In this document: positions 7,123 to 12,517 of the stretch, in pieces
How the letters are laid out: every line of letters starts with the position of its first letter
Numbering within the stretch: position 1 is the first letter of the stretch
NCBI GenBank assembly: GCA_947584955.1
Contig: CANPWS010000023.1
Coordinates: 1 to 12,517, forward strand
Origin: an uncultured Bacilli bacterium
GTDB lineage: Bacteria > Bacillota_I > Bacilli_A > RF39 > UBA660
Length of the DNA stretch: 12,517 nucleotides
Direction: 5' to 3'
The notes under the pieces: model-generated
Told to the model about the DNA's origin: nothing
The model's input: the letters and a program-made list of their open reading frames with translations, nothing else
Database searches by the model: none
Program-made: the position numbers and the translations under genes

Positions 7123-8202
7123 AAAATTAATCTTAGTCTTTTAATTGCAGTTGTAATAATAAGTTTATTTGGTGTAATGATGATATATTCAGCAAGCTAT
7201 GTTTGGGCTGAATATAAATTTAATGATCCATATAAATTTTTAAAAAGTCAATTTATCTTTTTGTTAGCAGGATATATTATAATGATGATAATGTCTAAAA
7301 TAGATTACCGAAAATATTATAAAAAAGCAAATTTAATATTTGGAATATGCTTAATTTTATTAATTTTAGTCTTAATTCCTGGAATTGGCAGTGTGAGAAA
7401 TGGTAGTAGAAGCTGGTTTGGAATTGGTGGATTTGGAATACAACCTAGTGAATTTACTAAATTAGGATTAATAATATTTACATCTAAATATTTAGCTAAA
7501 AACAGTAGAGAATTAAAAGATATAAAAAAAGGAGTATTACCAATATTAATTGTTTTATTTACTGTATTTGGACTTATTATGTTACAACCAGATTTTGGAA
7601 CAGGTGTAGTAATAGTTATGAGTATTATTGTACTTTTATTTGTAAGTGGAGTAAAAATGGGATTTTTCATAAAAATAGGAATATTAGGATTAATAGGAAT
7701 AGTAATATTAATTATTGTTGCACCATATAGAATGGAAAGAATAATATCATTTTTAAATCCATGGTCAGATCCATTAGGAAGTGGCTTTCAAATTATTCAA
7801 TCACTATACGCAATAGGTCCAGGAGGATTATTAGGGTTAGGATTAGGTAATTCAATACAAAAACATTTCTATTTACCAGAACCTCAGACAGATTTTATTT
7901 TTTCAATTATAAGTGAAGAATTTGGATTTATGGGAGTTATGATAGTATCTATACTGTTTATAACAATAATATATCAAGGAATAAAAATAAGTATTAAATG
8001 TGAAGATGCATTTGGTAAATATATAGCATTTGGAATAACGTTTTCACTTGCATTTCAAACAATCTTAAATCTAATGGTGGTAGTAGGATTAATTCCCGTA
8101 ACTGGAGTTACACTTCCATTTCTTTCTTATGGTGGTTCTAGTTTGTTAATAACAATGATATCAATGGGAATTTTATTAAATATATCTAGGTATGAAAAAT
8201 AA
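7117..8202 (+). CDS. ftsW: SEDS-family peptidoglycan polymerase, FtsW type
   Basis: SEDS proteins are membrane glycosyltransferases that polymerise lipid II and act with a class B PBP; the partner is probably the one encoded at 4014-5921. From the preferred ATG the protein has 361 residues and about ten membrane segments. Seen: an early MIYSAS motif, GIQPSEFTKLGLI, LQPDFGTG, NPWSDPLGSGFQ, GPGGLLGLGLGNS, LPEPQTDFIF with the catalytic-type Asp259, SEEFGF, and near the end GLIPVTGVTLPFLSYGGSSL, the FtsW/RodA/SpoVE signature. Gene order favours FtsW (or its sporulation paralogue SpoVE) over RodA, but sequence alone cannot fully separate them. It is preceded by the mraY terminator and an inverted repeat covering the start codon, so it may be regulated apart from mraY. 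Neither murD upstream nor murG downstream is present. Confidence 0.93.
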   Translation: MKKINLSLLIAVVIISLFGVMMIYSASYVWAEYKFNDPYKFLKSQFIFLLAGYIIMMIMSKIDYRKYYKKANLIFGICLILLILVLIPGIGSVRNGSRSWFGIGGFGIQPSEFTKLGLIIFTSKYLAKNSRELKDIKKGVLPILIVLFTVFGLIMLQPDFGTGVVIVMSIIVLLFVSGVKMGFFIKIGILGLIGIVILIIVAPYRMERIISFLNPWSDPLGSGFQIIQSLYAIGPGGLLGLGLGNSIQKHFYLPEPQTDFIFSIISEEFGFMGVMIVSILFITIIYQGIKISIKCEDAFGKYIAFGITFSLAFQTILNLMVVVGLIPVTGVTLPFLSYGGSSLLITMISMGILLNISRYEK

Positions 8203-8219
8203 AAAATCAAAGCAAAATC

Positions 8220-8248
8220 TTTACAATATTATTTATTTATTATATAAT
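8220..8248 (+). promoter_or_regulatory. Strong sigma-A promoter for the exported hypothetical protein
   Basis: TTTACA at 8220-8225, a 17-bp spacer and a perfect TATAAT at 8243-8248, 40 bp before the ATG at 8288. One of the best promoters in the window; it makes the downstream gene independent of ftsW. Confidence 0.7.
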
Positions 8249-8287
8249 ATAGTAAATAAAAGATAAGATAATAAAAAAGGAGTAAAG

Positions 8288-8905
8288 ATGAAAGAATTTT
8301 TTAGTAATAATGGAAAAATTATATTATTTTTAGCATTTGCAATTGCAATAGGAGTTGGTGGTGCAACATTAGCAATAAGTATGCAAGATATGGGTGTTAA
8401 TGTTAAGACAGGAGAATACAATGTAGTTTATAATGGTGAAGCAATATTACCTAAATCAACATTAGAACCAATAATGGATTCTAAATTATTGGAAAGTGAA
8501 AGTGCTAACAAGATTATGAAAATAACTTTTGATGTAAAAGGCGCTCAAAGTAATCCAACAGGTAAAAATCTTATTTATGATGTAACATTAACAAACTTAA
8601 ATATGGACAAAGAGTTAAAAAACAAGTATCTTAGATGGCGTTTATATAAAAAAGGAATAATGCTTTCACAAGGTACATTTGAATCAGATTATTTTACAGA
8701 TGAAAACAGAATAATCTTAACAAATACGAGAGTAGATTTACCTTCATTTGAAGATGTTGCGGACGAGTATGAATTTTATATTTGGATAAGCGAGCCATGT
8801 GAGGTAGAAATAGAAAAATGTACTCAAGATATGGATATTTCTTATATGCTTAATAAAAGTATATCAGGAGAAATAAAAATAGAATTATCAACAGAAAAAA
8901 TATAA
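8288..8905 (+). CDS. Uncharacterised exported or membrane-anchored protein
   Basis: Not recognised with confidence. The 205-residue protein has a short start (MKEFFSNNGK), one hydrophobic segment (about 10-31, ending IGVGGATLAI) and then a long hydrophilic, probably extracytoplasmic, beta-rich region. The N-terminus could be an uncleaved anchor or a signal peptide. The GG-T-x-A ending, followed soon by a KTGEYNV stretch, loosely recalls the TasA/camelysin layout (GGTxAxF...AGxLdL), but this is only a resemblance. A segment with YDVTLTNLNM then LRWRLYKKG, and later FYIWISEPC, looks like alternating strands of a sandwich fold. Two cysteines, C171 and C178, could form a disulfide outside the cell. 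There is no LPxTG, lipobox or known catalytic motif. AAGGAG (8277-8282) precedes the ATG by 5 nt. A near-ideal promoter and a following palindrome make it a single-gene unit. It could be a surface or matrix protein. Confidence 0.8.
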   Translation: MKEFFSNNGKIILFLAFAIAIGVGGATLAISMQDMGVNVKTGEYNVVYNGEAILPKSTLEPIMDSKLLESESANKIMKITFDVKGAQSNPTGKNLIYDVTLTNLNMDKELKNKYLRWRLYKKGIMLSQGTFESDYFTDENRIILTNTRVDLPSFEDVADEYEFYIWISEPCEVEIEKCTQDMDISYMLNKSISGEIKIELSTEKI

Positions 8906-8924
8906 AAATTTTTATATTTTTTTT
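8895..8924 (+). terminator. GC-free palindrome, possible weak terminator
   Basis: A perfect 28-bp palindrome (8895-8922) made only of A and T, overlapping the stop codon at 8903-8905 and ending in a T run to 8924. The position fits a terminator, but without a single G-C pair its strength is doubtful. Confidence 0.4.
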
Positions 8925-8936
8925 AAAGAATAGTAC

Positions 8937-8966
8937 TTGAAAAATATAAATACAATATTATATAAT
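8937..8966 (+). promoter_or_regulatory. Candidate promoter for the CDF transporter
   Basis: TTGAAA at 8937-8942, an 18-bp spacer and TATAAT at 8961-8966, 20 bp before the ATG at 8987. The -10 sits inside a 14-bp AT-only palindrome (8955-8968). No recognisable metal-regulator operator was seen. Confidence 0.55.
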
Positions 8967-8986
8967 ATATTTGTTAGGAGTAATTT

Positions 8987-9892
8987 ATGAATAAGAAAGC
9001 AAGCAAAAATATATTAATAGCATTTATATTAAATTTGTTTTTTTCAGTTTTTGAATTTTTTGGAGGAATATTAACTAATTCTTCATCTATTTTATCAGAT
9101 TCAGTTCATGATTTTGGTGATGCTATGAGTATTTTTATTTCCCTTCTTTTGGAGAAAAAAAGTATTAAAAATTCTGATGAAAATTATACATATGGTTATC
9201 GTAGATATTCAACATTAGGTGCATTATTAGTATCAGGAATATTAGTAATAAGCTCATTATTAATAATTTATAGTGCAATAAAAAGAATAATAAATCCTAT
9301 AAAAGTACATTATGATGGAATGCTATTATTAGCAATAATTGGAGTAATTGTCAATATAATAGCTGCTAAAATTACACATGATAAAGAAAATATAAATGAA
9401 AAAGCAGTAAGTCTTCATATGTTAGAAGATGTATTAGGCTGGATAGTAGTTTTAATAGGAAGTATTGTCATAAAATTTACAAATTTATATATTATAGATC
9501 CAATTCTTTCGTTATTAGTAGCAATATTTATATTAGTAAATGCTTTTAAAAATTTAAAAGAAGTTTTTGAAATACTTTTAGAAAAAAAGCCTGAAGAAAT
9601 AGATTTAGAAAATATAAAAAATCATGTATTACAAATAGATGGAGTATTAGATGTTCATCATATACATATTTGGACAATTGATGGCATAAATAATTGTATA
9701 ACACTTCATGTTTTAGTAGATAAAAAAATATTAATAAAAGAAATAGAAAAATTAAAAAAAAGTATTAATGAGTGCTTAAATGAACTTAACATTAGTCATT
9801 CTACAATTGAATTTGAAATAGAAAAATGTAAAGATGAAAAATGTAATAATTCACAAAACTTAAAAGTTCATAGCCATATACATACACATTAA
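8987..9892 (+). CDS. Cation diffusion facilitator (zinc/cobalt-type efflux, CzcD/ZitB-like)
   Basis: CDF proteins are membrane antiporters that export divalent metal, usually Zn2+, against protons. The 301-residue protein has six membrane segments followed by a cytoplasmic domain, the usual plan. The transport site is visible as H41 and D45 in SVHDFGDA (segment 2) and H144 and D148 in HMLED (segment 5). This His/Asp-His/Asp set is the one typical of Zn/Co carriers, in contrast to the DD-DD set of Mn carriers. The C-terminal domain carries DGVLDVHHIHIWTIDG, conserved in CzcD/ZitB. The tail ends in a His-rich HSHIHTH with two nearby Cys (CKDEKC), which may bind metal. The start follows AGGAG at 8976-8980. 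It has its own promoter and shares a terminator with the convergent HAD gene. Zinc specificity is inferred from motif, not proven. Confidence 0.9.
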   Translation: MNKKASKNILIAFILNLFFSVFEFFGGILTNSSSILSDSVHDFGDAMSIFISLLLEKKSIKNSDENYTYGYRRYSTLGALLVSGILVISSLLIIYSAIKRIINPIKVHYDGMLLLAIIGVIVNIIAAKITHDKENINEKAVSLHMLEDVLGWIVVLIGSIVIKFTNLYIIDPILSLLVAIFILVNAFKNLKEVFEILLEKKPEEIDLENIKNHVLQIDGVLDVHHIHIWTIDGINNCITLHVLVDKKILIKEIEKLKKSINECLNELNISHSTIEFEIEKCKDEKCNNSQNLKVHSHIHTH

Positions 9893-9929
9893 AATTAAGG
9901 ATGAGGTTATTTAATCTCATCCTTAATTT
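9892..9929. terminator. Bidirectional terminator between convergent genes
   Basis: A 14-bp stem pairs 9892-9905 with 9916-9929 (AAATTAAGGATGAG / CTCATCCTTAATTT) with a 10-nt loop. T-rich sequence follows on both strands. It begins at the CDF stop codon and its right arm encodes the last residues of the minus-strand HAD protein, so coding and termination overlap. Confidence 0.8.
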
Positions 9930-10758
9930 GATTATTGTGAAATTTATTTAATTTACTTCTTATCGAAATATCATTTAAAATATTTTTAGTTATCCATTCA
10001 ATTTCAGAATCTTTTTCATAATTAGCTTTAGCATAAAAATCAATTCTGTTATCGTTTAAAAGTTTATATGCAATTTTTTTATTATTACCTTGATATACTG
10101 CAATAGCATATCCACCACTTTCTCTAACCATTCTCATCGAAGGAATATCTGTAAGACCATCACCAAAATAAATCATATTTTTAGCAGAAATTCTTCTTTC
10201 TTCAGCAAGCATTTTTTCATTTAAAGTTACATCATCAGAAATATCTAAAACACCTTTATTAATCCTACTAATAAATTGAGTTTTAGTAGTATAATTAACA
10301 CACATTTTTGGCCATATAGCAGCTTTATTATCATCGTATAAAAATTCACAGGCATATATTTCTTTGAAAAATTTACTTATTGGTGTTCCTTCAATAATTT
10401 CCTTTAAACCAGATGAAATAATATAATGTTCAATTTTTAAATTTAACTTTTCACCAAATTCATTTATTCTATCAAACCAAGTTAAAACTCCTGGAAATAA
10501 AATAATATCATTACCTAAACTATTAAGATAATCTTTAGTTATAATCTTGTTATTAATATTACTTTCATAAATCATAGTATACATATAACTTAAAATTTTA
10601 TCCATTTTTTCTTTTTCTGCTAAAGATGAAGTCTTTTGCCAAAAAGTTGAAGATGTAATTCCAAGATTTGGAATAAATGAATATTCTTGCATATCTTTAT
10701 CACATAAAGTCTTGTCAAAGTCATATATCATAGCAACTAAAGTTTCTTTCTTTTCCAT
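9907..10758 (-). CDS. HAD-superfamily hydrolase, phosphoserine-phosphatase-like
   Basis: A 283-residue soluble HAD phosphohydrolase. Motif I is DFDKTL, with the nucleophile Asp13 and acid/base Asp15; motif II is Ser116 in ISSG (113-117 region); motif IV is GDGLTD (199-204) with Asp200 and Asp204 as Mg2+ ligands. A helical cap about 100 residues long sits between motifs I and II, as in the PSP-like (C1) subgroup. The order and cap place it near the Pfam 'haloacid dehalogenase-like hydrolase' group that contains SerB-type enzymes. The substrate is unknown, and an FLD-type or lipid-phosphate role is not shown. The start ATG follows AAAGGA (plus-strand 10545-style orientation; bases 10765-10770) and a good promoter. 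The C-terminal Lys/Glu-rich end is encoded within the shared terminator stem. Function in metal or cell-wall biology cannot be inferred from its convergent neighbour. Confidence 0.85.
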   Translation of the reverse strand: MEKKETLVAMIYDFDKTLCDKDMQEYSFIPNLGITSSTFWQKTSSLAEKEKMDKILSYMYTMIYESNINNKIITKDYLNSLGNDIILFPGVLTWFDRINEFGEKLNLKIEHYIISSGLKEIIEGTPISKFFKEIYACEFLYDDNKAAIWPKMCVNYTTKTQFISRINKGVLDISDDVTLNEKMLAEERRISAKNMIYFGDGLTDIPSMRMVRESGGYAIAVYQGNNKKIAYKLLNDNRIDFYAKANYEKDSEIEWITKNILNDISIRSKLNKFHNNQIKDEIK

Positions 10759-10796
10759 ATATTTTCCTTTCTAATATTTATTTATCTTTTGTTTAT

Positions 10797-10825
10797 ATTT
10801 TATCATGTATAAGTTAAAATGTAAA
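10797..10825 (-). promoter_or_regulatory. Sigma-A promoter with extended -10 for the HAD gene
   Basis: Read on the minus strand: TTTACA (10825-10820), 17-bp spacer, then TAAAAT (10802-10797) preceded by TGA, giving an extended -10. It lies 38 bp upstream of the start codon. Confidence 0.65.
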
Positions 10826-10894
10826 TTAATGAAAAAAATATTAATGTAATTTTAATTGCTTTAATAAGAAAAAATATAAAAGCAAAATTAGATA

Positions 10895-10923
10895 TTGTAA
10901 AAAAGAAAATTTAATGATAAAAT
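10895..10923 (+). promoter_or_regulatory. Sigma-A promoter for tRNA-Glu
   Basis: TTGTAA (10895-10900), 17-bp spacer, TAAAAT (10918-10923) preceded by TGA as an extended -10. Predicted transcript start is near 10930, giving a leader of about 17 nt before the tRNA. The architecture mirrors the HAD promoter on the other strand. Confidence 0.6.
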
Positions 10924-10946
10924 AAAAATAACTTAAAAATTTATTT

Positions 10947-11021
10947 GGTCGATTGGTCAAGGGGTTAAGACACTGCCCTCTCAAGGCAGTAACACGGGTT
11001 CAAATCCCGTATCGACTACCA
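10947..11021 (+). tRNA. tRNA-Glu (anticodon CTC)
   Basis: A full cloverleaf with encoded CCA. Acceptor stem 10947-10953 pairs with 11011-11017 (seven pairs, with G1-U72 wobble); discriminator A11018, CCA 11019-11021. The D arm has GTC...GAC. The anticodon stem CTGCC (10973-10977) pairs with GGCAG (10985-10989) around the 7-nt loop CTCTCAA, placing anticodon CTC at 10980-10982, which reads GAG. The T arm is ACGGG-TTCAAAT-CCCGT. The D-arm and general sequence are those of bacterial tRNA-Glu. It is a lone tRNA with its own promoter and terminator. Low-GC genomes mainly rely on the TTC glutamate tRNA, so this is probably an extra isoacceptor. Confidence 0.95.
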
Positions 11022-11032
11022 ATTATGTTTGT

Positions 11033-11058
11033 AATTCCTTATTATAAGGAATTTTTTT
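11033..11058 (+). terminator. Terminator after tRNA-Glu
   Basis: A 9-bp perfect stem (11033-11041 with 11045-11053: AATTCCTTA / TAAGGAATT) with a 3-nt loop, followed by a T run to 11058, 11 nt after the tRNA 3' end. Confidence 0.8.
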
Positions 11059-11068
11059 AAACAAGAAT

Positions 11069-11093
11069 AAAAAAATAGTCAAAATTGACTATT
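11069..11093 (-). terminator. Terminator of the minus-strand 147-aa gene
   Basis: On the minus strand a stem AATAGTCAA / TTGACTATT (11093-11085 with 11082-11074) with a very short AT loop is followed by a T run opposite 11069-11075. The stem overlaps the gene's stop codon (11092-11094). Confidence 0.7.
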
Positions 11094-11535
11094 ATAAAAA
11101 TGTTTTTAATTTTTCTACCGCTCTTTCTTGCATACTTACATATTCTTCAGCAATACTATGAATTTTAGCATCAGTAGCTTTATGATTTAGTAATTTTCTA
11201 CCTTCAATAATTCCCATATTAGTACCTTGTAAAAGTAATTCTGCAATTTTTGAAGTACTTTGATCTGTCATTGTTTTCATTTCAATACCATACCATGTCA
11301 TAACTTTATTAACAGCACTAGTTTCATGAGGCTTTTTAACTTTATCAGGATAAATTTTATTTATCTTATCGGATATAGCTTCATATTCTTGATATTGTTT
11401 TTCCAAAGTATCATATAATTCTTTATCCTCAACCTTATCTAAAATAAATTTTATTGCATCCATTCCCATACAAGCCCCTTTATTTAATTCATCTAAAACA
11501 TTAATATTATTTTCCTTTTCATTTTGTTTTTCCAT
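11092..11535 (-). CDS. Uncharacterised helical protein with internal repeat (four-helix-bundle-like)
   Basis: Function not recognised. The 147-residue protein is acidic/basic mixed, has no signal or membrane segment and looks entirely helical. Two copies of a G-x-x-M-G motif followed by a helix are visible: residues 20-24 (GACMG, then AIKFILDK) and 104-108 (GTNMG, then GRKLLNHK), each leading into an E/Y-rich helix (44-61 and 128-146). This suggests two duplicated helical hairpins forming a four-helix bundle, as in ferritin-like folds. Between them are PHETS (69-73) and an MTWYGIEMKTMTDQ stretch (79-92) that reads like a conserved core. Candidate ligand residues H70, E71, E85, H118, H126, E130 exist, but no classic ExxH ferritin pair is clear. 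AAAGGA (11550-11545) precedes the ATG. It is divergent from desulfoferrodoxin, which makes a stress role thinkable but unproven. Confidence 0.82.
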   Translation of the reverse strand: MEKQNEKENNINVLDELNKGACMGMDAIKFILDKVEDKELYDTLEKQYQEYEAISDKINKIYPDKVKKPHETSAVNKVMTWYGIEMKTMTDQSTSKIAELLLQGTNMGIIEGRKLLNHKATDAKIHSIAEEYVSMQERAVEKLKTFL

Positions 11536-11614
11536 TAATTATCATCCTTTCAATATTATTTTTACAAAAAAATATAAAAATATAATAAAAATAAAAAATA
11601 TATAAATAAATATA

Positions 11615-11623
11615 TGTTATACT
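11615..11623 (+). promoter_or_regulatory. Extended -10 candidate for the desulfoferrodoxin gene
   Basis: TGTTATACT fits TGn-TATAAT with one mismatch, 21 bp before the ATG at 11645. No good -35 at usual spacing. TTTACA at 11561-11566 followed by TATAAT at 11581-11586 has only a 14-bp spacer and is less likely. The surrounding divergent region (11551-11630) is almost pure A/T, and no minus-strand promoter could be singled out. Confidence 0.35.
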
Positions 11624-11644
11624 TATTACTAGGAGGAATAGAAA

Positions 11645-12019
11645 ATGGAAAGTAAATTAATAATAAAAAAATGCGAAGAATGTAATAAAATAGTAAAAGT
11701 AATTGAAAAAAGTAATCAAGAAGATTTAATATGTTGTGGTAAAAAAATGAAATTATTAATACCAAATGAACAAGATGCATCTTTTGAAAAACACGTACCA
11801 ACATATGAAATAAAAAATAATAAAATATTAGTTAAAGTAAATCATGTTATGAATAGCGATCATTATATAAAATGGATAGCTCAAGTTTCAGATAAAGGAG
11901 AAAAGACAGTATATTTAACTGAAAATGAAGAAGCACAAGCAGAATTTGATTATATTAAAGATTCAGTATTATATTCTTATTGTAACTTACATGGACTTTG
12001 GAAACAAAATGTAAAATAA
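11645..12019 (+). CDS. dfx: Desulfoferrodoxin (superoxide reductase, two-iron type)
   Basis: Reduces superoxide to hydrogen peroxide in the cytoplasm without making oxygen, a typical anaerobe defence. The 124 residues match the usual length of two-domain desulfoferrodoxins. The N-terminal desulforedoxin-like domain has the four Cys of the FeCys4 centre: C10 and C13 (CEEC) and C30-C31 (LICCGKKM). The catalytic domain has E48-K49-H50 (FEKHVP; the Glu-Lys pair is the known active-site loop), then H67 and H73 in NHVMNSDHY, and C113 and H116 in SYCNLHGLW, giving the His4-Cys ligands of the reactive iron. All metal ligands are intact. AGGAGG at 11631-11636 precedes the ATG by 8 nt. Rubredoxin, the usual electron donor, and NADH peroxidase are not in the window. 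The divergent helical-protein gene starts about 110 bp away. Confidence 0.95.
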   Translation: MESKLIIKKCEECNKIVKVIEKSNQEDLICCGKKMKLLIPNEQDASFEKHVPTYEIKNNKILVKVNHVMNSDHYIKWIAQVSDKGEKTVYLTENEEAQAEFDYIKDSVLYSYCNLHGLWKQNVK

Positions 12020-12075
12020 ATGTCAAAATAAAAAGAAAAAATTTTATAATTTATATTTTATGATAAACTAATAAT

Positions 12076-12080
12076 GGAGG
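12076..12080 (+). promoter_or_regulatory. Ribosome-binding site deciding the dehydrogenase start
   Basis: GGAGG, 8 nt before the ATG at 12089. The in-frame ATG at 12074 overlaps this site and has none of its own, so it is not the start. A TATAAT at 12045-12050 could be the -10, but no fair -35 was found. Confidence 0.6.
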
Positions 12081-12088
12081 AAATAAAG

Positions 12089-12466
12089 ATGAAATGTGTA
12101 AAAATAAAAGATGTAAGGGAATTTGAAATTGGAGATATTGAAGAGCCACAAAAAGATGGAGATAATGTAATTGTCGATGTTCTAAAAGCTGGAATATGTG
12201 GTTCTGATATACATTATTGGGATGCAGGTATGCCTAAAGGGTTAGTCATGGGACATGAATTTTGTGGTATTGTAACAGATCCTGGTTCAAGAGAAGATTT
12301 AAAAGTTGGAGATAAAGTAACAGCTCTCCCTATATCACCATGTGGAAAATGTCATGCATGTTTAACAGGAAATCCACAGTATTGTCCTCAAACGTGGACA
12401 TATGCTTTAGGATTATCATTAACTATAATATCTAGTTTATATTTTTTAGCTAATTTAGTAATGTAG
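12089..12466 (+). pseudogene. Zinc-dependent medium-chain alcohol/polyol dehydrogenase, broken 5' fragment
   Basis: The first ~115 residues are a typical GroES-like catalytic domain of a zinc MDR dehydrogenase: MKCVKIKDVREFEIGDIEEP, AGICGSDIHYWDAG with the catalytic-zinc Cys, MGHEFCG with the His-Glu pair, VGDKVTALPISPCG, and the structural-zinc cluster CGKCHACLTGNPQYC (C-x2-C-x2-C-x7-C). Family members have about 340-350 residues and continue into an NAD(P)-binding Rossmann fold; here the frame turns hydrophobic after about LSLT near 12420 and stops at 12466, giving 125 residues with no cofactor domain. The forward frames beyond it are not dehydrogenase-like, while the opposite strand is protein-like. 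I therefore read this as a true gene start joined to unrelated sequence, by rearrangement or assembly error. Likely substrate class: sorbitol/threonine/butanediol-type alcohols, not resolvable further. Confidence 0.75.
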
Positions 12467-12516
12467 GGATTAGGAGTTGAAGTCGCAATTAAAACATTAC
12501 TTTTATATTTTTGATT
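12388..12516 (-). CDS. Possible fragment of an unidentified protein on the minus strand
   Basis: Reading the minus strand from the window end gives 42 codons before TGA (12390-12388). The sequence contains NVLIATSTPNPYITKLAKKY followed by KLDIIVND, which looks like a beta-strand, loop, helix, strand pattern of a real alpha/beta protein. The last residues before the stop overlap codons of the dehydrogenase fragment and may not belong to it. No start codon is visible, so it would begin outside the window. I cannot name the family. Confidence 0.4.
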   Translation of the reverse strand, partial: NQKYKSNVLIATSTPNPYITKLAKKYKLDIIVNDNPKAYVHV

Positions 12517-12517
12517 T

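Noticed and set aside
7317..7670. 117-codon open frame antisense to ftsW
   Set aside because: It is a shadow of a strongly conserved membrane-protein gene; composition is Ile/Asn/Thr/Pro-rich and there is no ribosome-binding site support.
8955..8968. AT-only 14-bp palindrome at the CDF promoter as a metal-regulator operator
   Set aside because: It contains no G or C and coincides with the -10 box; such palindromes are expected by chance in this base composition, and it does not match a known Zur or CzrA site.
11562..11804. 80-codon minus-strand frame rich in Phe/Leu/Tyr, resembling a small membrane protein
   Set aside because: It is antisense to the certain desulfoferrodoxin gene and to A-rich DNA, which automatically yields hydrophobic residues on the other strand.
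12074..12088. ATG at 12074 as the dehydrogenase start
   Set aside because: It overlaps the GGAGG site that fits the ATG at 12089, where the family-like MKCVKI begins.
1..12517. Alternative genetic code (TGA = Trp, Mollicutes)
   Set aside because: Tryptophan is coded by TGG in conserved positions and the PBP gene ends properly at TGA right after its PASTA domain.
1..12517. CRISPR array, insertion sequence, prophage or toxin-antitoxin/defence genes
   Set aside because: No regularly spaced repeats, transposase, integrase, phage or toxin-like genes were seen on either strand.

Overview
The window is very AT-rich bacterial DNA. AGGAGG-type ribosome-binding sites, sigma-A-like promoters (TTTACA/TTGTAA, 17 bp, TATAAT/TAAAAT) and hairpin-plus-T-run terminators point to a low-GC Bacillota (Firmicutes) genome. 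Tryptophan is written TGG and TGA ends the class B PBP gene, so the standard bacterial code applies, not the Mycoplasma code. A superoxide reductase (desulfoferrodoxin) suggests an anaerobe or microaerophile. A gut-type Bacilli or Clostridia lineage is plausible, but taxonomy cannot be fixed from this window.

Layout: (1) 1-2332: the 3' part of an ApbE-type flavin transferase, then a 506-aa MOP/MATE-like flippase 18 nt downstream, probably one operon. (2) 2397-3614: a compact M3-like zinc metallopeptidase. (3) 3695-3942: rpoZ (RNA polymerase omega) and its terminator. (4) 4014-8202: a peptidoglycan/division block of class B PBP with one PASTA domain (FtsI/SpoVD type), mraY and ftsW. The usual intervening murD is absent, and a terminator separates mraY from ftsW. 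(5) 8288-8905: a single-gene unit for an unrecognised exported or membrane-anchored protein. (6) 8987-9892: a CDF zinc-type efflux protein, convergent with (7) a HAD/phosphoserine-phosphatase-like hydrolase (10758-9907, minus); the two share a hairpin terminator. (8) 10947-11021: tRNA-Glu with anticodon CTC, with its own promoter and terminator. (9) 11092-11535 (minus): a conserved-looking helical protein with an internal repeat, divergent from (10) desulfoferrodoxin (11645-12019). (11) 12089-end: the 5' part of a zinc alcohol/sorbitol-type dehydrogenase whose frame collapses near 12420. The opposite strand of the last ~130 bases reads as a convincing protein fragment, suggesting a rearrangement or assembly chimera at the window end.

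Functionally, the middle of the window supplies lipid I synthesis (MraY) and septal peptidoglycan polymerisation and crosslinking (FtsW plus class B PBP). The right part looks like metal and oxygen-stress housekeeping (CDF, superoxide reductase). I see no phage genes, insertion sequence, CRISPR array or defence island. No clearly new multi-gene system is evident; the most notable points are the broken right end, the fragmented division cluster, the inverted repeat at the ftsW start, and two unrecognised proteins (8288-8905 and 11092-11535). All intergenic gaps are under 300 bases.
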